Assembly: GCA_910586505.1 (NCBI GenBank)
Contig: CAJUGV010000002.1
Coordinates: 1 to 64,000 of the forward strand
Source of the DNA: an uncultured Paraprevotella sp.
GTDB lineage: Bacteria > Bacteroidota > Bacteroidia > Bacteroidales > Bacteroidaceae
Reading direction: 5' to 3'
DNA: 64,000 nucleotides
The translations under genes were made by a program, and so were the position numbers. Shown piece by piece: positions 1 to 7,846 of this stretch. The notes under the pieces were generated by a model. It was not told the DNA's origin and ran no database searches. It saw only the letters and a list, made by a program, of their open reading frames with translations. The stretch's first letter is position 1. Every line of letters begins with the position of its first letter.

Positions 1-1
1 G

Positions 2-85
2 TTTCGTCGTTATTTTGTGGATGATATGAAGTTTTTCTGGTATTTCGGGAAACAACTTTTGGGAAAATATGAGAATCCATTTTAG
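2..85 (+). CDS. 3' end of an unidentified gene
   Basis: An open frame enters from the left edge and stops at TAG 83-85, giving 27 residues that end in GKYENPF. The composition (aromatic and basic, few rare residues) is protein-like, and a strong bidirectional hairpin lies 100 bases downstream, as expected for the end of a gene converging on nadE. The family cannot be told from so short a tail. It could also be a chance open frame. Confidence 0.45.
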   Translation, partial: FRRYFVDDMKFFWYFGKQLLGKYENPF

Positions 86-187
86 CATGTTCTCGTTTGT
101 CCGGATCTGTTTCAACTTCCCATATAAGAATACGTTATATATAACTTGCAGGGCATTGTTATTGTAAACGGATATTCTGTATTCAGT

Positions 188-246
188 AATTCCAAAAACA
201 GCCTCCCCAAAGTTTGGAAAACTTTGGGGAGGCTGTTTTTGGAATG
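188..246. terminator. Bidirectional terminator, 27-bp perfect stem
   Basis: Arms 189-215 and 219-245 are perfectly complementary with a 3-base GGA loop. The outer part of each arm carries an A5/T5 run, so the hairpin can end transcription on either strand. It serves nadE on the minus strand and probably the gene entering from the left edge on the plus strand. Confidence 0.9.
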
Positions 247-275
247 CCGTCTGTGAGAGGTTGGTCCGTCTGAAT

Positions 276-2207
276 TTATATGGTGAGTGCATTGCATTCA
301 TCAATCCAAGCTGCGGCAGATGCATCGCTTGGCATCCGCCAATCGCCGCGCGGACTAAGGCTGCAACTTCCCACCTTAGGCCCGTCGGGCATACAGGAAC
401 GTTTGAACTGTTGAGAGAAGAAACGGCGGAAAAAGGTTGTGAGCCATTTCTTTATTTCCTCATTTGTATATTTTCCGGTAAAGGCTTTACTGGCCAAATA
501 GAAAATTTTGGAGGGACGGAAAGCGTGACGAAGTGTGTGGAAGAGGAAGAAGTCATGCAGTTCGTAGGGCCCGACAAGGTCTTCCGTTTTCTGACTGATA
601 TTGTCTTCTTCATCGGCCGGGATCAGTTCGGGACTTATGGGAGTGTCTGCAATGTCAAGAAGGGTGGCGCAGGATTTTCCGTCATCAAACGTATCGGCGG
701 CCCATTTTACCAGGTGCCTTACCAATGTCTTGGGAATGGAAGCGTTTATGCCGTACATACTCATGTGATCGCCATTATAGGTCGCCCATCCGAGTGCCAA
801 TTCGGAAAGGTCGCCTGTTCCTATTACAATTCCGTTCACTTGGTTGGCTATATCCATGAGAATCTGCGTACGTTCGCGTGCCTGCGCGTTTTCGTATGTT
901 GTGTTGTGGTTGCTCACATCAAGGTTCAGGTCTTGGAAATGCTGTAGACATGCCTTTTTGATGCTGATTTCCCGAATCGTAATCCCAAGATGTTGCATGA
1001 GGTCGAGGGCGTTGGTATAGGTTCGTCCCGTCGTCCCGAATCCCGGCATTGTTACTCCCACTATACCTTTTCGCGGTATCCCCAGTTTGTCGAAAGTCTT
1101 GGCACATACCAGCAGGGCGAGAGTAGAATCCAGTCCGCCAGAGATACCGATCACTACAGTCTGTGTTTGGGTGTGAATCAGTCGTTTGGCCAATCCTCCG
1201 ATCTGGATGGCAAAGATTTCTTCACATCTTTCGTCCATATCATCCTTTGAAGGAATAAACGGTGTCGGGTTTATGCTGCGGCTCAGTTCGATGTCTTTTG
1301 ACGCGAACAGTTCCGTGTCGATTTGTAGGATATTTCGTGAAGTCAGTCTGGCCACGGAAGCGCTGAATGTGGTGTTTATGCGTCTCTCCGTACGGAGGCT
1401 ATCCATGTCGATCTCGCTGTAGATCAATTGCTCTTTTAAGGAAAAACGTTCGTTCTCGGCAAGGAGCATTCCGTTTTCATAGATCAGCGCCTTGCCTGCA
1501 AATACAAGGTCTTGCGAGCTTTCGCCGAATCCGGCTCCGGCATATACATAGCCGGCAAGGCATCTTGCGCTCTGTTGTGCCAGTAGGGATTTCAGGTATT
1601 CGTGTTTGCCTATGCCTTCGTTGTCGGCGCTGAGGTTGAAGATGATCTCCGCACCTTGAAGAGCCAGTTCGGAACTCGGGGGAATGGGCGCCCATGCGTC
1701 TTCGCAAAGTTCTACGCCAAAACAGCAGGATGGGGTGTTGAACAGCAGATGGCGGCTTAACGGAACCATCTGACCACAGATCAGCACATTGCAGTGGCCA
1801 TGAGTGTCACCGGAGGTGAACCAGCGTTGTTCGTAGAATTCTTTATAGTTGGGTAAAAAGGTTTTCGGTACGAGACCCAGTATTTTCCCTTTTTGTATGA
1901 CGGCGGCACAATTTAACAAGGTGCCGTGATAGGATACAGGCAGTCCGATGATGGAAATGATATCCAGCGAACGGGTAAAGTCTAAAATACCGATAAGGCT
2001 CATTTCCGCTTCTTCCAGTAGAAGCTGTTGCGCGAAAAGGTCGCCGCATGTGTATGCCGTGATGCAGAGTTCCGGAAAACAGATGATTTCCACACCTTTT
2101 CCTTCGGCTTGTATAATCAGACTTTCAATTTGTTGTGCGTTGTATTTACAGTCTCCCACCTTTACTCCGGGGATGGCTGTGGCTATTCTAACAAATCCGT
2201 AGTTCAT
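276..2207 (-). CDS. nadE: Glutamine-dependent NAD+ synthetase
   Basis: This enzyme makes NAD+ from nicotinate adenine dinucleotide, ATP and glutamine in the cytosol, the last step of NAD synthesis. The N-terminal half is a nitrilase-type glutaminase with the Glu-Lys-Cys triad visible at about E46 (FPELC), K115 (PKTF) and C168 (VELCED). The C-terminal half is an ATP-pyrophosphatase synthetase with the P-loop SGGLDS at about 356-361. The 643 aa length is normal for the two-domain form. I start at the ATG at 2205-2207 (MNYGFVRI); an in-frame ATG 48 bases further upstream lies beyond the predicted promoter. The gene is divergent from the PerR-like regulator. Confidence 0.95.
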   Translation of the reverse strand: MNYGFVRIATAIPGVKVGDCKYNAQQIESLIIQAEGKGVEIICFPELCITAYTCGDLFAQQLLLEEAEMSLIGILDFTRSLDIISIIGLPVSYHGTLLNCAAVIQKGKILGLVPKTFLPNYKEFYEQRWFTSGDTHGHCNVLICGQMVPLSRHLLFNTPSCCFGVELCEDAWAPIPPSSELALQGAEIIFNLSADNEGIGKHEYLKSLLAQQSARCLAGYVYAGAGFGESSQDLVFAGKALIYENGMLLAENERFSLKEQLIYSEIDMDSLRTERRINTTFSASVARLTSRNILQIDTELFASKDIELSRSINPTPFIPSKDDMDERCEEIFAIQIGGLAKRLIHTQTQTVVIGISGGLDSTLALLVCAKTFDKLGIPRKGIVGVTMPGFGTTGRTYTNALDLMQHLGITIREISIKKACLQHFQDLNLDVSNHNTTYENAQARERTQILMDIANQVNGIVIGTGDLSELALGWATYNGDHMSMYGINASIPKTLVRHLVKWAADTFDDGKSCATLLDIADTPISPELIPADEEDNISQKTEDLVGPYELHDFFLFHTLRHAFRPSKIFYLASKAFTGKYTNEEIKKWLTTFFRRFFSQQFKRSCMPDGPKVGSCSLSPRGDWRMPSDASAAAWIDECNALTI

Positions 2208-2232
2208 GTCAATTCGTTTGATATTAATGAAG

Positions 2233-2240
2233 CAAAGATA
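2233..2240 (-). promoter_or_regulatory. nadE promoter, -7 element
   Basis: TATCTTTG on the minus strand matches the Bacteroides -7 consensus TAnnTTTG and lies 26 bases before the chosen nadE ATG. No clear -33 element is visible. Confidence 0.6.
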
Positions 2241-2300
2241 ATATAAAGGAGGCAATTAAAGTAAAAAAAGCAGTTTTTAGTGAAAAAAAACAGAGAAAGA

Positions 2301-2332
2301 TTTGTTCAGAAGTAGAAAGTATTCTATATTTG
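2301..2332 (+). promoter_or_regulatory. Promoter of the PerR/rubrerythrin genes
   Basis: TTTG at 2301-2304 and TATATTTG at 2325-2332 are separated by 20 bases, the ideal spacing for the primary Bacteroides sigma factor. The start of transcription should fall near 2339, inside the palindrome at 2335-2349. Confidence 0.8.
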
Positions 2333-2334
2333 CA

Positions 2335-2349
2335 TTGTAATCAATACAA
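2335..2349. promoter_or_regulatory. Probable PerR/Fur box
   Basis: TTGTAATCAATACAA is an interrupted palindrome with a 7-1-7 layout and 6 of 7 arm positions symmetric. It resembles the PerR box consensus (TTATAAT-N-ATTATAA). It lies directly over the predicted transcription start of the regulator gene, a position that would give autorepression. Confidence 0.65.
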
Positions 2350-2362
2350 ATTTATATAGAAA

Positions 2363-2785
2363 ATGACAGACGGAAAAGCCCTTGACACTTTACAGGCCTA
2401 CGGAATACATCCCTCCGTGCAGCGTATCGCAATTATGGACTATTTGCTGAAAAATCGTACGCATCCCACTGTAGATGATGTATATGTGGCTTTGTGCAAG
2501 GTGATCCCCACGTTATCGAAGACAACGGTGTACAATACCTTGCATTTGTTTTGCGAGCATGGCGCAGCGCAGTTGCTCACCATTGACGAGAAGAAAGTAT
2601 GCTTTGACGGTATAGTTGAGCCGCACGCGCATTTTATGTGCAGGCATTGCGGCAAACTGGTTGATGTGGAGCTGCCTGATGCGATGAGGACACTCAGGCC
2701 CGATAACTCCGAGTTCATTGTAGACGAAGCGCATGTATATTATAAAGGTATATGTAAGTCCTGCGCTTCACGAAAGGATGCCTGA
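2363..2785 (+). CDS. Fur-family regulator, PerR-like
   Basis: This is a metal-dependent repressor of 140 aa with an N-terminal winged helix (about 10-85, recognition region SKTTVYNTL) and a C-terminal dimerisation and metal domain. Two CxxC pairs, C93/C96 and C131/C134, form the structural zinc site, and the HAHF motif at 88-91 supplies ligands of the regulatory site. The neighbouring rubrerythrin and the palindrome over its own start favour a peroxide-sensing PerR role over iron-sensing Fur, but that is inference. It is probably cotranscribed with the rubrerythrin 64 bases downstream. Confidence 0.88.
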   Translation: MTDGKALDTLQAYGIHPSVQRIAIMDYLLKNRTHPTVDDVYVALCKVIPTLSKTTVYNTLHLFCEHGAAQLLTIDEKKVCFDGIVEPHAHFMCRHCGKLVDVELPDAMRTLRPDNSEFIVDEAHVYYKGICKSCASRKDA

Positions 2786-2849
2786 ACGTGGTAAAGAGAA
2801 GTATATAAAAGGTATAGATAGAATATTTTTAATTTAAAAACGAAAGAAA

Positions 2850-3401
2850 ATGAAAAAGAAATTTGTATGTACGGTATGCGGTTATATTCATGAAGGTGAC
2901 GAAGCTCCGGCACAGTGCCCGCAGTGTAAGGCACCGGCTTCCAAGTTCAAGGAAATGGTAGAGACGGAGCTGAACTTCGTAACCGAGCATGTGATCGGCA
3001 TTGCCAAGGATGTGGATCCGGAAATCAAGAAGGGTTTGCAGGCCAATTTCGAAGGAGAATGCGCCGAAGTGGGTATGTATCTGGCTATGAGCCGTCAGGC
3101 AGACCGTGAAGGCTATCCTGAAATTGCGGAGGCTTTCAAGCGCTATGCCTTTGAAGAGGCTGACCATGCTTCACGTTTTTGCGAATTGCTGGGTGATATG
3201 GTATGGGATACGAAGACCAACCTGAAGAAGCGTATGGAAGCGGAATGCGGAGCTTGTTCGGGTAAGATGGACCTGGCGAAGATGGCCAAGCAGCAGGATC
3301 TGGATGCTATTCATGATACTGTGCATGAAATGGCTAAGGACGAAGCCCGTCACGGACGTGGTTTTGTAGGACTGTACAACCGCTATTTCGGTGATAAGTA
3401 A
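2850..3401 (+). CDS. rbr: Reverse rubrerythrin (peroxide reductase)
   Basis: This cytosolic non-haem iron protein reduces hydrogen peroxide to water in anaerobes. The rubredoxin-like Fe(Cys)4 site is at the N-terminus (C7, C10, C23, C26) and the four-helix diiron ferritin-like domain follows (about 50-180). Glu/His ligands are visible in FEGECAE, FEEADH and KDEARHG. The domain order is the reverse of classical rubrerythrin, hence 'reverse'. At 183 aa it is full length. It follows the PerR-like regulator, which fits a peroxide-induced operon. Confidence 0.92.
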   Translation: MKKKFVCTVCGYIHEGDEAPAQCPQCKAPASKFKEMVETELNFVTEHVIGIAKDVDPEIKKGLQANFEGECAEVGMYLAMSRQADREGYPEIAEAFKRYAFEEADHASRFCELLGDMVWDTKTNLKKRMEAECGACSGKMDLAKMAKQQDLDAIHDTVHEMAKDEARHGRGFVGLYNRYFGDK

Positions 3402-3442
3402 TAGTTCCCCCCGACGTCTGCTTTATCATATATGAAGCAGGT

Positions 3443-3490
3443 AAAAAAGAGTCCCGCAGGATTGATTTGCCAATCCTGCGGGACTTTTTT
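3443..3490 (+). terminator. Terminator after rubrerythrin
   Basis: A 14-bp perfect stem (3451-3464 with 3471-3484) has a 6-base loop, an A-run before it and T6 after it. It lies about 50 bases downstream of the rubrerythrin stop. Confidence 0.92.
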
Positions 3491-3561
3491 ATCACCATGT
3501 TCCATGCGGTTTGAGAGGGTGTACGGAATGTTCTTGTCGTACGGAAACTTTACAAAATAAG

Positions 3562-3663
3562 ATCATGCGGAGTACGCATAATTTTCGTGCTCTTGAAAAT
3601 TTCACGTACTCCGCACTAAATTTTATTTTCTTGCGGAGTGTGGGGAAAAATGTTCCGCATGAT
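3562..3663. repeat. Intergenic nested palindrome (copy A)
   Basis: The 3491-3768 gap carries no convincing gene. It contains an 11-bp inverted repeat (3566-3576 with 3605-3615) enclosing a 7-bp one (3580-3586 AATTTTC with 3595-3601 GAAAATT), symmetric about 3590. A further 10-bp pair, 3562-3571 with 3654-3663, encloses both. The core resembles the ATTTTCATG/CATGAAAAT cores of the palindromes near 15.2 kb and 50.15 kb, so this may be one copy of a dispersed repeat family. Confidence 0.6.
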
Positions 3664-3768
3664 AATTTAGTCCTTATAAGATGTTGCCTTACAATCTGTT
3701 ATATGAAAATCCAAGGCAGTACCGGATAAAAGAAAATATGCTACATTGTATTTGATGCCCCTGATGGT

Positions 3769-4065
3769 TTATTTGTAATCTTCGGTGCGTCGCGGATTCT
3801 TCGGAAACCAGCCTTTTTCTACCCGTTTGCGCTGTTCGAAAACTTCAAGTATGGCCCAGAAAGAGGAGAATGATACGACACCGAAAATGATGCTCAGGCA
3901 GATATTTTCCGTATAAAGCGAGAGAACGGCAAATAAGAGCCCTAGGAGAAAGAATGCTAGCCAGCAGCGTGTGCCGAAGTAATATTCACCTTTGATGACG
4001 AGCGGATGGAAGAGTCCTATGATCAGGAATGTGGACAGTCCGATAAGAATACCTGTAAAATTCAT
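3769..4065 (-). CDS. DUF4491 membrane protein
   Basis: This is a 98-aa integral membrane protein with about three hydrophobic segments (roughly 1-20, 30-50, 55-75) and a basic, soluble C-terminus ending near WFPKNPRR. The sequence fits DUF4491, a small Bacteroidales family with no established function. It lies 12 bases downstream of the MATE exporter on the same strand, so the two are probably cotranscribed. I propose no function. Confidence 0.82.
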   Translation of the reverse strand: MNFTGILIGLSTFLIIGLFHPLVIKGEYYFGTRCWLAFFLLGLLFAVLSLYTENICLSIIFGVVSFSSFWAILEVFEQRKRVEKGWFPKNPRRTEDYK

Positions 4066-4077
4066 TGTGTATGGTTT

Positions 4078-5397
4078 TTAAAAGGGTTCGGTTCGTGAGA
4101 TTTTCATGCGGTAAAGCCAGTGTTGCACCAGGCCGCGTACTAACAGGTAGAGCAGGAATGCCAGCCAGAGTGCGTGGTTATGCCACAGCGGGGAGAGGCT
4201 GAGATAGACGGCAAAGAAAACAAGCATGGCGCATGCCATGGAAAGAAGCATGTGGCGCGTGGCCGTCAGGCCGATAAAGATGCCGTCCCAGATGAAGGCG
4301 GAAAGTCCGGCAAGGGGAATGAATACGGCCCAGGGCAGGTAAGTGGCGGCCGTGTCTATGACGGAAGATTCATTGGTGAGCAGACTCATGAAATACTCTC
4401 CTGGGCCCATGTAGAATATGGTGAAGATCAGCGCTACGCCGACTCCCCAAAGAAAAAGTTTGTTGATGAGATGGTTCAACGATGCGCGTTCGCCGGCTCC
4501 GAAACATTTGCCGGCAAGGGCCTCGCCGGCAAATGCGAAACCATCCATGAAATAAGAGTAGAGCGTGAAGAATTGCATCAGCAGGGCATTGGCAGCCAGA
4601 ATGTATTCACCTTGCCTTGCTCCGGCAGAGGTGAAGTAGAGCGTGACACATACCAGACAGAGGGTACGCAGGAAGATGTCACGGTTCACGGTAAAGAAAC
4701 GGCGGATGGCATCGCTGTTGAATACGGCCGAGGGAGAAAACGTGCCGGACAGACCGAGTTTTCGGGACATGCGCCGGTAGAAAAGGACAGAGAGTGCGAG
4801 GCCGCAGTATTGGGCGATAAGGGTGCCCAATGCCACTCCTGCCACTTCCATGTGCATGGCGAATACAAACAGCAGGCTGGCGGCGATGTTGATCACATTC
4901 TGCATGACGGCAATGTAAAGCGGATAGCGGGCATTTTGCAATCCGATGAACCATCCCGTCATACTGTAAAGGGTGAGAGCGGCCGGCGCTCCCCATATAT
5001 AGACATGAAAATATACGGAGGCATGGGCGGCTACGCTGGCCGGCGGCGACATGATGTACAGCGCCAGTTGCAGCAGCGGATTTTGCAGAATCAGGAGGAG
5101 TGCGGCTATGCCGGCCGAGGTGCATAGCGAACGGTGGAGCAGGAGTTGCATCTCTTGCTTGTCATCAGCCCCATATGCTTGTGAGGTCATGCCGCTTGTA
5201 CCCATCCGCAGAAAAGCGAAAATCCAGTATATCATGTTGAATATGGTGCTTCCGACTGCGATGGCGCCGATGTAGGACGCAGAGCCGAGGTGGCCGGTGA
5301 TGGCCAGATCCGTCAGTCCGAGCAGGGGGACGGTGATGTTGGAAAGTATGGAGGGGAAGGCTATCCGCAGTATCTCTTTGTGTTGAATTGTGCTCAT
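4078..5397 (-). CDS. MATE-family efflux transporter
   Basis: This inner-membrane exporter is expected to move organic cations or drugs out of the cell in exchange for Na+ or H+. At 439 aa with about 12 hydrophobic segments it has the usual size. The N-terminal PSILSNITVPLLGLTDLAITGH stretch contains the MATE hallmark region, and the overall sequence is closest to the DinF-like branch. It is the first gene of a pair with DUF4491. No specific substrate can be read from the sequence. Confidence 0.9.
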   Translation of the reverse strand: MSTIQHKEILRIAFPSILSNITVPLLGLTDLAITGHLGSASYIGAIAVGSTIFNMIYWIFAFLRMGTSGMTSQAYGADDKQEMQLLLHRSLCTSAGIAALLLILQNPLLQLALYIMSPPASVAAHASVYFHVYIWGAPAALTLYSMTGWFIGLQNARYPLYIAVMQNVINIAASLLFVFAMHMEVAGVALGTLIAQYCGLALSVLFYRRMSRKLGLSGTFSPSAVFNSDAIRRFFTVNRDIFLRTLCLVCVTLYFTSAGARQGEYILAANALLMQFFTLYSYFMDGFAFAGEALAGKCFGAGERASLNHLINKLFLWGVGVALIFTIFYMGPGEYFMSLLTNESSVIDTAATYLPWAVFIPLAGLSAFIWDGIFIGLTATRHMLLSMACAMLVFFAVYLSLSPLWHNHALWLAFLLYLLVRGLVQHWLYRMKISRTEPF

Positions 5398-5664
5398 ATA
5401 TGTATCCTTGTGTTACAGGCAAAATACTTGCCGGCTGCCGGTTCGCAGCGTTATTTCGGCGTGAAATTACATAAAAATCCCGTATCGGAGACGGTTTTTC
5501 TTTCTGATTTTTTCAAAAGAAAGTGAAATCTGGCCGGCTGTGGCGGTCATGTGTCCGACATGGGCTTTTTTGTACCGGCATAAGAGGAGGGTACATCTGA
5601 TTTACCGTTTTCGTGAAAGCTTTCTTTTTTGTGCATTTCCTTTTCTTTTGTCGGCATAAATATA

Positions 5665-5672
5665 TACCTTTG
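5665..5672 (+). promoter_or_regulatory. Promoter of the 5.7-8.2 kb cassette
   Basis: TACCTTTG matches TAnnTTTG and lies 20 bases before the first ATG of the cassette. The rest of the 5398-5692 divergent gap shows a small hairpin (CATGT/ACATG near 5550) and no gene. Confidence 0.6.
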
Positions 5673-5692
5673 CATCCGGTAAAAAATAGAAT

Positions 5693-6193
5693 ATGAACTT
5701 GAAATTTAAACATTTGGGCCTGTTGGCCTGTGCGCTTTGCTGGGCAGGTCTGTCATTGTCTGCCAAAGTGGAGAAAACCTGTGTCTACATGTTCGGATTC
5801 TCTGCATCGTTCACGGATTCAGTGGCTTATGTTACCGATATCCAGCAACTGGACAGCGCCTACATTGATACGAAGACAGATTTTCTGATGGATCGTGTCG
5901 TATACAGCGATCAGTTGCAGACCTATCTTGAAGCTGTCAATCAGGCCAGAAACGCCATGTGTACGGTTTTTTATCATACGAAGAAGAACAAGCTTCAGGA
6001 AGAGTATGAAAAAATAAGGAAGCGTTACAGCAGCGATGAAGGGATGATCCTGAAGGTCTTGACAGACGGCGGATTTAAGTTCCGGTCGCCCGTCTATGAA
6101 CCGCCAGCCAAACCTGTATATGTGGATGAGACGCCTAAGGCAACGAAGAAGGGCAAAAGGAAGAAAGCGGCCGCCGACAAGGAAAAGAAATAA
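5693..6193 (+). CDS. Small exported protein, unknown function
   Basis: I do not recognise the family. The 166-aa product has a clear signal peptide (about 1-23, ending LSLSA), so it should be exported to the periplasm. The middle (about 25-130) is mixed alpha/beta-like with three cysteines and a basic helical stretch near 95-115. The tail is proline- and then lysine-rich (KKGKRKK). It is the first gene of the cassette, and its stop is only 7 bases before the kinase-like gene, so cotranscription is likely. Whether it is a substrate or a helper of the downstream enzymes is unknown. Confidence 0.8.
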   Translation: MNLKFKHLGLLACALCWAGLSLSAKVEKTCVYMFGFSASFTDSVAYVTDIQQLDSAYIDTKTDFLMDRVVYSDQLQTYLEAVNQARNAMCTVFYHTKKNKLQEEYEKIRKRYSSDEGMILKVLTDGGFKFRSPVYEPPAKPVYVDETPKATKKGKRKKAAADKEKK

Positions 6194-6200
6194 GATACCG

Positions 6201-7076
6201 ATGGACTATCAATATAAAATTGCGGGGCATCGCTTCCGGATTTCGTTTCTTAATCCGGCTGACGACAGCCGCCTGTTGCCTTCTTTCTGCCCGTTTGTCA
6301 GTGACGAGGAAGGTGATTTTATGTTTAGTCTTTCGGTGGACGATACATACACCTTGTGCCCGGCCGGTGACGAAGTGGGCCGGTTTGACTGTGGTGGGAA
6401 TAATTTCGGAGTGTGGCGTTTGCCGGATGGAGGTTACCATTTTGACATCAGTAACGAACAGAAAGAATTGTGCTGTCTTTTGCAGGCGAATGCCGATTTC
6501 TCCGATTGCAAGGCTGCACTTACGGATGCAGGGATGAGTCACCGTCATTTCGGTTTGAATAATGCGCTTATGCTGATATATGCGTTTGCATCCGCTCCTC
6601 ATGCCACATTGCTGATGCATGCTTCTGTCGTGCGTAATGGCGGCAGGGGATACTTGTGTCTTGGGCGGAGCGGTACGGGAAAAAGTACGCATACACGGTT
6701 GTGGCTGGACCATATACCGGGTTCCGATTTAATGAACGATGACAATCCGGTGGTGCGGATCGAGGGCGGCGAAGTACGTGTCTACGGTTCGCCGTGGAGC
6801 GGTAAGACACCCTGTTATCGGAATATATCTGCTCCCGTGGGTGCATTCTTGCAGTTGCAGCAATCGCCTCGGAATGCAATAAGAAAGGGCAGTGTATTGG
6901 AAGGTTTCTCTTATCTTTTGCCTTCTGTATCCACCATGAAGTGGGACAGCCGTATTCACAAGGCACATTGTGATACCATATCCGATATCATCCGTCTTTC
7001 GCCGATATATTTTCTGGAGTGCCGTCCTGACGAGGAGGCTGCCCGGCTAAGTTACCATACTCTTACGGGGCGATGA
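6201..7076 (+). CDS. HPr kinase-like P-loop protein (PqqD-associated)
   Basis: This is a 291-aa P-loop protein of the HPr-kinase / PEP-carboxykinase-like fold. Visible motifs are a histidine strand LLMHASVV (about 138-145), Walker A GRSGTGKST (155-163) followed by HTRLW, an acidic MNDDNP motif (178-183) and GSPWSGK (196-202). The set is typical of 'HprK-like' kinases encoded beside PqqD and S24/S26-like proteins and, in lasso-peptide clusters, used for tailoring. The N-terminal 130 residues are family-specific. I start at ATG 6201 because the frame upstream overlaps the preceding gene. Its stop overlaps the next start (ATGA). Confidence 0.82.
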   Translation: MDYQYKIAGHRFRISFLNPADDSRLLPSFCPFVSDEEGDFMFSLSVDDTYTLCPAGDEVGRFDCGGNNFGVWRLPDGGYHFDISNEQKELCCLLQANADFSDCKAALTDAGMSHRHFGLNNALMLIYAFASAPHATLLMHASVVRNGGRGYLCLGRSGTGKSTHTRLWLDHIPGSDLMNDDNPVVRIEGGEVRVYGSPWSGKTPCYRNISAPVGAFLQLQQSPRNAIRKGSVLEGFSYLLPSVSTMKWDSRIHKAHCDTISDIIRLSPIYFLECRPDEEAARLSYHTLTGR

Positions 7077-7564
7077 CAAGGAGGAAGCGTGAAAAGGAGG
7101 GTGAAGCGCATCGGATGGAAGTGCCTAATGCCATTCTGCTCGGACAGGTAAAGGAAGCTGTCCGGACCGGCCATACGGCCACTATTAATGTGAAAGGTTA
7201 CAGCATGCGCCCTTTTCTGGAACATTGCAGGGATAAGGTGCGGCTGGCTCCGGTAGCCGGCCTTGCAGTGGGAGATGCTGTGCTGGCGGAGATTTCGCCC
7301 GATCTCTATGTCCTGCATCGTATCATCCGTATCGAGGACGACCGGGTGACTCTGATGGGTGACGGTAATCTTCGCGGGGTGGAGCATTGTTACCGGAAGG
7401 ATGTGGTGGCCGTAGTCACGCATTATTACCGTAAGGGGAGAACGATCTCTGCGGCCGACCCGCGCCTGCAGCGTTGTGTGCGGATATGGCGCAGATGTTT
7501 GCCGTTCCGCCGCTATCTGTTGTATGCCTACAGGATTAATCTTAAACTGGTAAATTTGATATAA
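7073..7564 (+). CDS. S24/S26-like serine peptidase, Sec11-type dyad
   Basis: The 163-aa protein has the signal-peptidase/LexA fold signature: nucleophile motif GYSMRP (S44), then LHRI with histidine at 82 where bacterial LepB has lysine, and MGDGN at 95-99, matching the GD(N) box of Sec11-type peptidases. The Ser/His pairing is the ER/archaeal arrangement. No N-terminal membrane anchor is evident, unusual for a signal peptidase, so it may act on a cytosolic peptide. The ATG overlaps the kinase stop by four bases; a second ATG at 7115 is possible. Its stop overlaps the PqqD start (TAATG), implying translational coupling. Confidence 0.78.
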   Translation: MTRRKREKEGEAHRMEVPNAILLGQVKEAVRTGHTATINVKGYSMRPFLEHCRDKVRLAPVAGLAVGDAVLAEISPDLYVLHRIIRIEDDRVTLMGDGNLRGVEHCYRKDVVAVVTHYYRKGRTISAADPRLQRCVRIWRRCLPFRRYLLYAYRINLKLVNLI

Positions 7565-7833
7565 TGAGAATAAAGGAAGGATTCGAGCTGCGTGAGATTT
7601 GCGGCGAGCATGTGATTCTGTCGCATGGCATGGACAATATAGATTTCAGTAAAATCATCTCCTTGAACGAAACCGCTGCGTTTATGTGGAAGGAAGCTGA
7701 GGGAAGGGGAGATTTTGATGCCGAGGGGCTGGTCGCCGCTTTACTGGAGAATTATGAGGTGGACGAGGAGACGGCCCGCAAGGATGTGTGCAGGGTGTTG
7801 GACAAGTGGCAGGAAATAGGTTTGCTTGTATAA
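7564..7833 (+). CDS. PqqD-family peptide carrier
   Basis: The 89-aa protein fits the PqqD/RRE fold: an N-terminal strand region, the LNETAAFMWKEA helix start (about 35-46), then an acidic helix pair with YEVDEETARKDV and a final helix ending LDKWQEIGLL. PqqD-type proteins bind leader peptides of ribosomally made, modified peptides and present them to enzymes. It is translationally coupled to the peptidase gene upstream. No radical-SAM enzyme, cyclase or obvious precursor peptide is next to it, so its client is unknown. Confidence 0.82.
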   Translation: MRIKEGFELREICGEHVILSHGMDNIDFSKIISLNETAAFMWKEAEGRGDFDAEGLVAALLENYEVDEETARKDVCRVLDKWQEIGLLV

Positions 7834-7846
7834 TTTAGACAATAAG

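Noticed and set aside
261..947. Long open frame on the plus strand opposite nadE
   Set aside because: It is antisense to a well-supported enzyme, has no family-like motif, and its codon pattern follows from the nadE frame.
3511..3729. 72-codon frame after the rubrerythrin terminator
   Set aside because: It lies across the nested palindromes, has no promoter, and shows cysteine/arginine-rich chance composition.
4174..5127. 317-codon plus-strand frame opposite the MATE gene
   Set aside because: Glycine/basic low-complexity composition typical of an antisense shadow of a membrane protein; no promoter or motif.
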